The notes below the pieces were generated by a model. It saw only the letters and a program-made list of their open reading frames with translations. It was not told the origin of the DNA and searched no databases. Below are positions 28,737 through 35,370 of a stretch of 64,000 nt of DNA, piece after piece (within the stretch, counting starts at the first letter, position 1; each line of letters starts with the position of its first letter). The DNA lies in NCBI RefSeq assembly GCF_016132545.1, contig NZ_CP066167.1, positions 1,639,001 to 1,703,000 of the forward strand. Direction: 5' to 3'. The position numbers and the translations under genes are program-made. This DNA is from Spongiibacter nanhainus. GTDB lineage: Bacteria; Pseudomonadota; Gammaproteobacteria; Pseudomonadales; Spongiibacteraceae.

Positions 28737-29185
28737 CAATCCCTCGAGCGTTATTATGTCGCTTGGCCATATCCACAGCCAGATAGTTAGGACTATATGA
28801 GAAATCTCGGCGACCCACAAACCCTGTTTGATGCGGTGGCTTTAGTTTATGTTGTGTCAACGATGGTAGTGGAGCACCCGGTCGTCTTTAATTTGTTAGA
28901 GCAAGTCTTCCGGTTGATCAAAAAGCGACCAGATAATGCCGACTATTGAGTAGTTGATAGCCCCGGGTCGCCGGTAGCCCACGAAGCGCCAGCGTAGTGG
29001 GGATGCCGGCGGCACGGGGCACGGGATATAAGGAAGAGGATCGGATTTAACATAGGACTGATTATGCGGCGCAGGCGGACAGTGCTCGTCACTGCGCATA
29101 ATCCCGTCTTATGTTGAACCTGGGACATCCTTATTCCGACCAACAAAAAAAGAACGAGCACCCGGTAAGGGTACTCGCAATCCAA
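28737..29185. other. 449-bp gap without a convincing gene
   Basis: The region between hsdR and the radC-type gene has only short, unsupported frames. It contains the imperfect inverted repeat at 29047-29118 and probably the promoter of the hsdR-led operon. Otherwise I see nothing definite. Confidence 0.6.
29047..29118. repeat. Imperfect 22-24-bp inverted repeat
   Basis: The left arm (29047-29068, core ACATAGGACTGATTATGCG) and the right arm (29095-29118, core CGCATAATCCCGTCTTATGT) are near-complementary around a 26-bp centre that itself contains GCGCAG/CTGCGC. It looks like a protein-binding or recombination site, not a terminator. Confidence 0.55.
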
Positions 29186-29665
29186 TCAAATCAGGCCTTT
29201 CTCGGCAAAGGACAGTGTGCCTTCGACAGTAACCAGGATGTGATCCAAGGTGCGTACATCGATAAGAGATAGCGCGTCTTTCAGCTTTTTGGTTATAGCC
29301 TTGTCGGATTGGCTTGGCTCAAGGTTTCCGGACGGATGGTTATGCACCAGGATGGCTGCGGCGGCGTTGTGCTCTAGGGCTTTTCTGACCACGACCCTGG
29401 GGTGTACGGCGGCGGAATCTATGGTGCCGCGGAACAGCTTTTCAAAGGCGACCATCTTATGTTGGTTATTGAGGTACAAGGCGCAAAACAGCTCCTCGGA
29501 TTCCGTGGCTATTTCAAGCTGGCAGTAGCTCTGGACATGGGCGGCGCTGGTGCAGGCGACACCCTCGCGAAGTGTTGATGCCAGTATACTGATGGCTTCT
29601 TGGATGATGTGCTCCTGGGTTGGGCTCAGTGAGGTGGGTGGAAATGTTGAGAGCGAGTTCTCCAT
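29186..29665 (-). CDS. RadC-type JAB-domain protein
   Basis: 159-residue RadC/JAMM-domain protein lacking the N-terminal HhH part of full-length RadC. The metal motif appears as HNHPSG (about residue 107) followed by S-x2-D (PSQSDKAITK), with the glutamate earlier in the chain. Such short RadC proteins are typical cargo of integrative elements; the biochemical role is not settled. GGAG lies about seven bases before ATG 29665. Confidence 0.9.
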   Translation of the reverse strand: MENSLSTFPPTSLSPTQEHIIQEAISILASTLREGVACTSAAHVQSYCQLEIATESEELFCALYLNNQHKMVAFEKLFRGTIDSAAVHPRVVVRKALEHNAAAAILVHNHPSGNLEPSQSDKAITKKLKDALSLIDVRTLDHILVTVEGTLSFAEKGLI

Positions 29666-30015
29666 GATATGGCTCCGGTCTTTAGTTGGCAGAGGAGGGG
29701 TATGAACGGCTGCAATACCATCAGTGATACCCCGGCTTTGGCGGGAAGCGCCTGAACAGGGGCGGAGCCAAGTGCTCTCTTGCTTAGTGAGCTAATCCGA
29801 ACAGTTGGAAGCAAAAAGCGGTGGGGGGTATCCCTACAGCACGCAATTAGATCGCTACCGGGGGGGGGAGGTCACAGAAGTGTGAGCCGACAGACCAGCA
29901 CTGGGGGCGTAGGCAGATGAGATATTTTTGAAAAACCTGCGGATATGTGATGACTACCAGGCCGTCACCAGCACCCTCGGCGCTGCGGGAAAACTGCCGC
30001 CCCTCCCTCGCGGCC

Positions 30016-30054
30016 CTTCACTTCCGCGCCACTGCGTGGCGTGCTCCAGTGAAG
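30016..30054. repeat. Two-tier hairpin in the gene-free stretch
   Basis: An outer 7-bp arm CTTCACT/AGTGAAG encloses an inner 6-bp arm CGCCAC/GTGGCG with a 3-nt loop. There is no U-run, so a terminator is unlikely. Confidence 0.5.
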
Positions 30055-30379
30055 CTCCACTCGCCTCGGTACGTCATTTTCGCCTCGCTTGGGGTGCTGA
30101 TGTCGGCCTTTCAGCGGCTGGATAGTATGAGGTTGTCTGAAGGCCATTCACTGAGCGCTCCCCAGTTCTGGCATAGGATATCGGCTTTATATAGTCGAAA
30201 TTGCTATTTTTCGTACCGTTAGTATATCGGGAAAGATCAGCGTATGACTCTTAGTACATCGGGTGAATATCGTTTCTTGAAAAATTGTATTTAGAGGGCC
30301 GGTCCGGGCTTAAATGGCTGCTTCGAAGTGCTACGGTGCTACAAGCTAGGCATACCAAAGGTTTGCGGGGAGCGCGTTG

Positions 30380-30461
30380 TGCGACATGCAACACGACAAG
30401 TCCGCGACATATTATTCTTGGCGTTGAGGTTGTGTTGGAACCTTGTCGTGGACATGTTGCA
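30380..30461. repeat. 21-bp imperfect inverted repeat downstream of the DUF3631 gene
   Basis: The left arm at 30380-30400 (ending ACACGACAAG) is nearly complementary to the right arm at 30442-30461 (beginning CTTGTCGTGG), with about three mismatches and one gap. It ends 56 bp from the 3' end of the DUF3631 ATPase gene. Confidence 0.5.
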
Positions 30462-30517
30462 ATCTGCTTTGGCTAGACCCCATGATTCTAGCGGGGTGTA
30501 GCACTGTCGCAGTTTAA

Positions 30518-31861
30518 CTAATGGTTGTTGTACCGGGCAAAGGCGTCAGTAAACTGCTCCCTTTCATAACCACGCCTCGTGCCTATTTCGGGGAAGCGGA
30601 TGTCCTTAGGGCGAATTCCAAAATCAGAAAGCATAGACGCTACTTTATTTTGGGTGATGCTTTTACCCGAACTGAATGTTGACCAAGGTTTTGTAGGGTC
30701 ACCGCAAAGAGTATCTACTAGTGCCTTGGAGGCAATGCGATCATCCTTGTGAGACGCCCACACAGCCTGAATATCCTGCAACAAGAGCCCCTTTGCATCA
30801 GGTTCGGGGATCACGGTTATTGCCTTGTAGGCAGCCTCGCAGCGCAATCCCCAGTCGGCCCCCATGATTTCTGCTACCTTAAATAGTGGGTCCCAATTAT
30901 CCGCTGCCCGGTCGTTGCCAATATTTGGGGCCTCTACGGTAGATTGCTCTACGGCGTGTTTGTTGTCGATGCACCAGCGGAGAAGTTTTTCCCGGTAGAT
31001 TTTATTCAATGTCGCCAGGTTTTCTGGGGGCTTTGAGACTACTTCGTGTGCCAGCTTACGACGCAAGTTAATTACGATGCTCCTATCCATAACTGTTGTA
31101 GGCAGAGCGCCAATTGATCCCAGCGCCACGGGCATCCAAGTGCTGTAGGCTTTCGGTGTATGGTCATCTCCAGTGCAACGCATGACGTATGCTGAGCTCT
31201 TGGTGTGTCCAGAGTTGAGAATGTTAATAAGGTCGGAGTCGGCCGAGCGGATAAGCGAATCGGCCTCATCCAGGAAAATGGTTGGCTGACAGCGCCTTGT
31301 TACCCGGAACATTACTGCCGCCGAAATGTTGGAAGTCATCAGGCAATCTTTGGCAAAGGTGCTAACGACTTCCATCGTAGTAGTTTTCCCGCAACGCTTC
31401 ACCGGGCTCTGAAAAAAAAGCTTGCCGAACACTCGGAAGGAGTTGATCAAGTAACTTGCGATGACCCACAGAACAATTGCGTCTACCTCTTCATCCCGCA
31501 GCACACAATACTTTTTAATGATCTCCGTAATATCGTCGGCTTCCTTTGCCATAGTTACCGGGCTATGCCAGGGTACGAGGCCTTCAGGAAACTCCCGCTT
31601 CGGGGGAGCCAATATTGCGGCATCTGCGGTCTCTAGCTGCCCCTCCTGGACAATGTCAACATGTTCGCCAGAAGTAGGGTCTGGGGCTGCTGCGGTGGTA
31701 GGAAGAAGCGGAAGGTCCGCTTCATTTGTGCTACTCTCGGTAGTGAGGGATGTGTCGTTTGTCATTGCATTTTCCTCATGAGGAGTAAGGGGCTGTTTCT
31801 GCTGGCAGGCGGGCAGCCCCTTTTCTACATCTGAACGTTGAGTATCTGATGTTCCACTCAT
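30518..31861 (-). CDS. DUF3631-containing ATPase (element replication-type protein)
   Basis: 447-residue protein. After a disordered N-terminus (1-90), it has a P-loop variant SPVKRCGKTT (about residue 152) and Walker B-like PTIFLDEAD (about 196), followed by sensor-like VMDRSIVINLRRK and a C-terminal DUF3631 part (SKALVDTL...GIRPKDIRFP). Such proteins in satellites and integrative elements are thought to be helicase or primase-helicase-like. It starts at 31861, overlapping the upstream stop by four bases (ATGA), so it is translationally coupled to the winged-helix gene. Confidence 0.82.
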   Translation of the reverse strand: MSGTSDTQRSDVEKGLPACQQKQPLTPHEENAMTNDTSLTTESSTNEADLPLLPTTAAAPDPTSGEHVDIVQEGQLETADAAILAPPKREFPEGLVPWHSPVTMAKEADDITEIIKKYCVLRDEEVDAIVLWVIASYLINSFRVFGKLFFQSPVKRCGKTTTMEVVSTFAKDCLMTSNISAAVMFRVTRRCQPTIFLDEADSLIRSADSDLINILNSGHTKSSAYVMRCTGDDHTPKAYSTWMPVALGSIGALPTTVMDRSIVINLRRKLAHEVVSKPPENLATLNKIYREKLLRWCIDNKHAVEQSTVEAPNIGNDRAADNWDPLFKVAEIMGADWGLRCEAAYKAITVIPEPDAKGLLLQDIQAVWASHKDDRIASKALVDTLCGDPTKPWSTFSSGKSITQNKVASMLSDFGIRPKDIRFPEIGTRRGYEREQFTDAFARYNNH

Positions 31862-32172
31862 GGCGTAATACCTTTGAAGGTGTAGTGAGCCACGTTTTTG
31901 TGAGTCCAGCCGTTGCGGTCAGTATCGCTGCGGCACTGCGTTTCAATGATCGCTCCCATGGCCCGAAGCCGACTAACGTAATTGCTTGGATGTAGCAGCC
32001 CTTCGTTCACTAACGCAAGGCTGCTTGTACCCTTCGCACCAGATTCGACAATTAAGGCCAGAGTCAGCGCAAGACGATGCGGGAGGTGGGCTGGCTTCGT
32101 ATAGGGAGCCGGCGGAGCCACAAAGTAGAAGTTTTTCTTGCGGGCTGGGGTGATCAGATTGCAAGTATTCAT
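31858..32172 (-). CDS. Small winged-helix DNA-binding protein of the element
   Basis: 104-residue basic protein with a predicted helix-turn-helix/winged-helix core (LALTLALIVESGAKGTSSLALVNEGLLHPSNYVSRLRAMGA in outline, about residues 35-75). GGAGG lies seven bases before ATG 32172, which overlaps the AlpA stop by one base (TAATG), so it belongs to the same operon. A frame to 32217 exists but would run into the AlpA gene. Probably a regulator or replication accessory (inference). Confidence 0.68.
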   Translation of the reverse strand: MNTCNLITPARKKNFYFVAPPAPYTKPAHLPHRLALTLALIVESGAKGTSSLALVNEGLLHPSNYVSRLRAMGAIIETQCRSDTDRNGWTHKNVAHYTFKGITP

Positions 32173-32441
32173 TAACAGTCCTCCATTTTGCGAGTAGCAA
32201 TACGACTCATTACCCAATCATCTACCTCGCTCTCGACCCAGCCGCGAGAGGCGCCGCCCGGGACGATTGCCAAGCTACTTGGGAATAGACCTTTGTTTGC
32301 TAAGAGGTAGATGTGGGACTTAGAGAGCCCTGTTTTCAACATCACGTCCTTGACACGGATGATGCGGATATTCCTTTGAGAGTTAGCCGTCTCGAGGTTG
32401 TTGGGGCTTTGGTTTAGGTCGCGTTTGAGCGGTTTTGGCAT
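32172..32441 (-). CDS. AlpA-family transcriptional regulator
   Basis: 89-residue MerR-like helix-turn-helix protein of the AlpA type. The pattern IIRVKDVMLKTGLSKSHIYLL and PGGASRGWVESEVDDWV is diagnostic. These small proteins activate excision or element genes in P4-type satellites and islands. ATG 32441 with GAGG nine bases upstream is preferred over the in-frame codon at 32456. First gene of the AlpA-winged helix-ATPase operon. Confidence 0.9.
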   Translation of the reverse strand: MPKPLKRDLNQSPNNLETANSQRNIRIIRVKDVMLKTGLSKSHIYLLANKGLFPSSLAIVPGGASRGWVESEVDDWVMSRIATRKMEDC

Positions 32442-32570
32442 AGTTGCACACCTCATTTGTCAGTGGTTGCAAGCCGTCATTAACGAAGGCTTGATAGTGA
32501 CTTTGAGGGAAGTGCAAAAAAATATCTGAACTTTTTGCACCACTGGGTGCAGGGGGGCCTATGTAGTGCT

Positions 32571-33794
32571 CTATGGGCAATCCGGAGAAGTCCGAAGCTT
32601 GTCTAAGTAGTCCGCCCACTCCTGCATCATCCTGATACGCTCGTCCATTAGTTGGGCTTTGTTGTAGGTAGCCCTCACCCTATCCTTATTCACGTGGGCA
32701 AGCTGAAGTTCCACAGCGTCAGGGGAATATCCCATCTCATTCAGGAAGGTGCTGGCGGTGTGTCGAAATCCATGGCTAGTCATAAAGCCAGTGCCAAATG
32801 GTTGACCTGTTTTAGGGTTTATAAGTCGCTTGATGGCTGCTGTGGTGGTGTTCTCGCTCATTGGCTTTCCATGGCCGTGGCTGGTCACAAACACGTATGA
32901 GCTCTGGGCTCCGAGTTTTTTCACCTCCTCCAATACCGCGATCGCCTGGGTCGCGAGTGGTACTTTTAGCTCCTTGTTGGACTTCATCTCTGAACCCGGA
33001 ATAGTGAGCATATTTGCCTTGAAATCGATGTACTCCCATTTCATGAATCGAATATTGTAAGGGCGAAGAAAAAGAAGGGGCATCAGCTTGAGCGCGGCTG
33101 TGGTAAATGGGCTTTGGCGGGCGCTCGGGCTGTGAATTTGCGTCAACAGGTTCTTAAAGTCCTCCTCAGCAGTGATGTGGCCGAAGTTGGTCTTTTGTCG
33201 GTGGTCTGGCTTGGGGAGTAGTTCAGCAAGCCCTTGCGCAGGATTATTGTCAATCATGCCCAATAGCAGGAGGTCGTTGAATACCTGCCTCATGATGCCT
33301 GCCATGCGCTTCGCCGTCTCTTTGGCGCCTCGCTTTGCGATTGGAGTGAGTATCTCCAGCAATTCTCTGGTTGTGAAGCTATCCACGGATCGCTTGTCTA
33401 GGGCAGGGTATATGTTTTTTTCAAGGCGTTGCTCCAGGTCGTGAAGGGTGGTCACCGCGTAGTTCTGCTTGGCTATCCAGTCCTTGCAGTAGTCACTAAA
33501 GCGCATGTCCTGAGCAGCTTTTTTAGCTTCCTCAAAACGCTTAGCGTCTGTGGGATTCTGACCCTGGCTGACCAACTTTCGCGCCTGTAGGTGAGCTTCT
33601 CGCGCCTCTTGAAGTGAAGTTTCTGGGTAGGTGCCTATTGTAAAGGTGCCTTGTTTACCATTGAGCCTGTAACCATATTTCCAGGTCTTAGTGCCCGATT
33701 TGCGCACTATAAGGTGAAGCCCGCCTTGGTCAAATAACTTGTAGTCGCTGTCCTTTGATTTGGCATTTTTGACGCTTGTGGCTGTGAGCGGCAT
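32571..33794 (-). CDS. int: Tyrosine integrase (DUF4102/P4 type)
   Basis: 407-residue site-specific recombinase that integrates and excises the island at the tRNA. The N-terminal DUF4102 arm-binding domain (residues 1-85, SDYKLFDQGGLHLIVRK) is followed by a core-binding domain and a catalytic domain with Arg (FLRPYNIR, about 240), HGFRHT (about 338) and the Tyr in ATYNKAQ (about 376). ATG 33794 opens the family N-terminus; a frame to 33857 exists but lacks a ribosome site. The 10-bp repeats lie just upstream of its start. It points into the island, with attR about 180 bp behind its start. Confidence 0.95.
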   Translation of the reverse strand: MPLTATSVKNAKSKDSDYKLFDQGGLHLIVRKSGTKTWKYGYRLNGKQGTFTIGTYPETSLQEAREAHLQARKLVSQGQNPTDAKRFEEAKKAAQDMRFSDYCKDWIAKQNYAVTTLHDLEQRLEKNIYPALDKRSVDSFTTRELLEILTPIAKRGAKETAKRMAGIMRQVFNDLLLLGMIDNNPAQGLAELLPKPDHRQKTNFGHITAEEDFKNLLTQIHSPSARQSPFTTAALKLMPLLFLRPYNIRFMKWEYIDFKANMLTIPGSEMKSNKELKVPLATQAIAVLEEVKKLGAQSSYVFVTSHGHGKPMSENTTTAAIKRLINPKTGQPFGTGFMTSHGFRHTASTFLNEMGYSPDAVELQLAHVNKDRVRATYNKAQLMDERIRMMQEWADYLDKLRTSPDCP

Positions 33795-33834
33795 ATCTGG
33801 GATTCCAACTTGAGCATGTGGCGGAGGAGCTAGG

Positions 33835-33856
33835 CAGACCGTCATCCAGACCGTCA
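33835..33856 (+). repeat. Two candidate integrase arm-type sites, right end
   Basis: CAGACCGTCA at 33835-33844 and again at 33847-33856, in the same orientation as the copy at 17581. They lie between the integrase start and attR, so occupancy could also control int transcription. Confidence 0.5.
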
Positions 33857-33973
33857 TTTGGATAGGATGCTATAGTTCGCTCTGGAATTGATGATACAGT
33901 AACCTATTGAATATAAACAAATATAAATTTATTGTTCGTCGTATACGTCCTATGTATTATTGTTTTCGACGTT

Positions 33974-33990
33974 CTCCTTCTCCGCCATAA
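33974..33990 (+). repeat. attR core of the island
   Basis: Exact 17-bp copy of the sequence at 17500-17516. Beyond it the chromosomal repeat and terminator begin. Confidence 0.9.
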
Positions 33991-33996
33991 ATAAAG

Positions 33997-34021
33997 AACC
34001 CGGCTCTGTGCCGGGTTTTTT
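33997..34021 (+). terminator. Terminator, first repeat copy
   Basis: Stem AACCCGGC/GCCGGGTT with a 5-nt loop and six T. Before the island inserted this would have been the first terminator after tRNA-Ser. Confidence 0.9.
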
Positions 34022-34171
34022 ATTTGAGGTGAAGGCGGGAGAGAAGCCTCGTCGGGTTCGATAAAATGCGCCGCATTTTAGACGCCGCCGCGCAGCGGAG
34101 GCGCCCCGCAGGGGGCAAAGCAGGCCTTAGCCTGGTTTGATCAATCCCTCCTTCTCCGCCATAAATAATAG

Positions 34172-34196
34172 AACCCGGCCCCGTGCCGGGTTTTTT
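34172..34196 (+). terminator. Terminator, second repeat copy
   Basis: Same stem as the first copy with loop CCCGT and six T, in the second 174-bp unit. Confidence 0.9.
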
Positions 34197-34307
34197 ATTT
34201 GGGGAGAAGGCGGGAGAGAAGCCTCGTCGGGTTCGATAAAATGCGCCGCATTTTAGACGCCGCCGCGCAGTGGTGGCGCCCCGCAGGGAGAGCCCGGGTG
34301 TGGTCTA

Positions 34308-34733
34308 CTAGCCGGCCAGTGAGTGGGATACCACAATCCAGATAAGAACAAAGAAACCGATAATCTGCGCAAAGAAAAAAGCAAAACGGATTGATGTCAG
34401 GGTGTTGGTTTGCTCAAAGCACACGTGGGTTAGCGACTGTGCGATTCTTGCGATGAGCACACCTAGCGAGACAACATCGACGGTCATGCCGGTGGTAGCA
34501 CTGGCATGTATCGCAAACACGATGGCGCCAAATACAGGCAGATTTTCTACGCAGTTTGTGTGGGCTCGCATGGCGCGCTTGTACCAGTCGCTGCCGTCTC
34601 CGTCAGCAACAAACTCACGGATGGGGGTGCGCCCAGACAATATTCGGGTCCAGCGGTATACCCCGACGGTGAACAGCAATAGCAGTATTGTCCAAGCGGC
34701 AAACCCCAGCAGTGCCCAGGTAGCGATACTCAT
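34308..34733 (-). CDS. MAPEG-family membrane protein
   Basis: 141-residue membrane protein of the MAPEG (microsomal glutathione S-transferase-like) family. It has four hydrophobic segments and the signature RAHTNCVENLPVF around residues 55-67. Bacterial members may conjugate or detoxify lipophilic compounds with glutathione; activity here is unproved. GAGGT stands directly before ATG 34733. First chromosomal gene right of the island repeats. Confidence 0.88.
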   Translation of the reverse strand: MSIATWALLGFAAWTILLLLFTVGVYRWTRILSGRTPIREFVADGDGSDWYKRAMRAHTNCVENLPVFGAIVFAIHASATTGMTVDVVSLGVLIARIAQSLTHVCFEQTNTLTSIRFAFFFAQIIGFFVLIWIVVSHSLAG

Positions 34734-34968
34734 ATGACCTCACAAAATAATTTACTGAAAGAGAGTAGCCGGCAATAACCGCGCGTTCCAAAGATAGTGT
34801 AGGCACGGATAGTGTGAGCACGCTTGCCTTGGCTTTGGGTATTATCGCAGAGATCACAGATAGTCGTGTGGTGACTTTTCCTTGCCCGGCTAGCTATTTG
34901 TTAAGAGGCAGACGGGTGAGAAGGGCATAGCCAGGCCTTGTGTCCTGGCAGGGAAGTTAGTTTGGAGG

Positions 34969-35370
34969 TTACTCCAGTGCTGCCAGTAAGCGCTGCAATT
35001 TGCCCTCATCAAGGGGCTTGTTTTCAAAGCAGTGGACACAGTCGAATTGTTTGGCGCGTTCACGGTCATCGGGGTTTAGCGAGGTCGTCAGCATGGCGAT
35101 GACTGCACCAGCTTTGCACTCGTCCGGCAGATCTCCATAGCTGCGCAGGAATTCCCAGCCATCCATTCTGGGCATGTTGATGTCCAGAAATATCAGGTCG
35201 GGCTGAGGGTAGCCCACCTCTGTTGCGGTTGTCAGATACTCAAGTGCTTCGAGGCCGTCGCCGGCTTCGGTTATGGCGTCGCAAATTCCGCACTCTTCAA
35301 TAACCATCCGGTGCAGGAAGTTAGTGGCTGCGTCGTCATCAATCAGCAGGATCGAGTTTATTTTTTTCAT
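34969..35370 (-). CDS. Single-domain response regulator
   Basis: 133-residue receiver domain alone, with acidic pocket DDD (about residue 10), phospho-acceptor Asp in FLDINMP (about 61), a Thr in MLTTS, and the conserved Lys in NKPL. There is no output domain, so it must act through protein contacts. AAAGGAGG six bases before ATG 35370 is an unusually strong ribosome site. The gene overlaps the end of the upstream kinase gene by 32 bp. Confidence 0.93.
   Translation of the reverse strand: MKKINSILLIDDDAATNFLHRMVIEECGICDAITEAGDGLEALEYLTTATEVGYPQPDLIFLDINMPRMDGWEFLRSYGDLPDECKAGAVIAMLTTSLNPDDRERAKQFDCVHCFENKPLDEGKLQRLLAALE

Larger units (their letters stand above)
29666..30517. other. 852-bp gene-free stretch of the island
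   Basis: No frame here has family signature, a good ribosome site or length that convinces. The left part is G/C-rich with a run of nine G at about 29861; the right part is AT-richer with dyads. It holds the hairpin at 30016-30054 and the inverted repeat at 30380-30461. Its place next to the AlpA/ATPase module makes a replication or regulatory origin a fair guess, not more. Confidence 0.6.
17500..33990. mobile_element. 16.5-kb integrative defence island in tRNA-Ser
   Basis: It is bounded by the 17-bp att cores in tRNA-Ser, with the integrase gene at the right end pointing inward. All genes are on the minus strand: integrase, AlpA-type regulator, winged-helix protein and DUF3631 ATPase, then about 850 bp without genes, a radC-type gene, and the hsdR-fic-hsdM-hsdS-DUF262-unknown-unknown operon. 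No capsid, tail, relaxase or conjugation genes are visible. The layout fits an integrative element that must rely on a helper, or a satellite-derived defence island. Chromosomal synteny (csrA/tRNA left, MAPEG right) resumes outside. Confidence 0.9.
33974..34288 (+). repeat. 174-bp tandem repeat carrying tRNA-Ser tails and terminators
   Basis: Two copies, 33974-34147 and 34148-34288 (second one shortened), nearly identical over about 140 bp. Each holds the tRNA 3' end (CTCCTTCTCCGCCATAA), a terminator hairpin, and AGCCTCGTCGGGTTCGA, which resembles the tRNA variable arm/T-arm (AGCCTC.TCG..GGTTCGA). The junction with the second copy has 19 bases identical to the tRNA end (34143-34161 against 17495-17513). 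A few substitutions separate copies. Confidence 0.9.

Noticed and set aside
28820-29099. Small genes between hsdR and the radC-type gene
   Set aside because: The short frames conflict with the inverted repeat, lack ribosome sites and resemble no known family.
29928-30476. Small frames in the island's gene-free segment
   Set aside because: Lengths below 100 residues, no ribosome sites or family patterns, low-complexity composition.
17500-33990. Prophage
   Set aside because: No capsid, terminase, tail, lysis or portal genes; only integrase, AlpA and ATPase are phage-satellite-like.
34045-34161. A second, degenerate tRNA gene in the 174-bp repeat
   Set aside because: Only the variable arm/T-arm-like piece and the 3' tail are present; no acceptor 5' side, D-arm or anticodon arm could be built.
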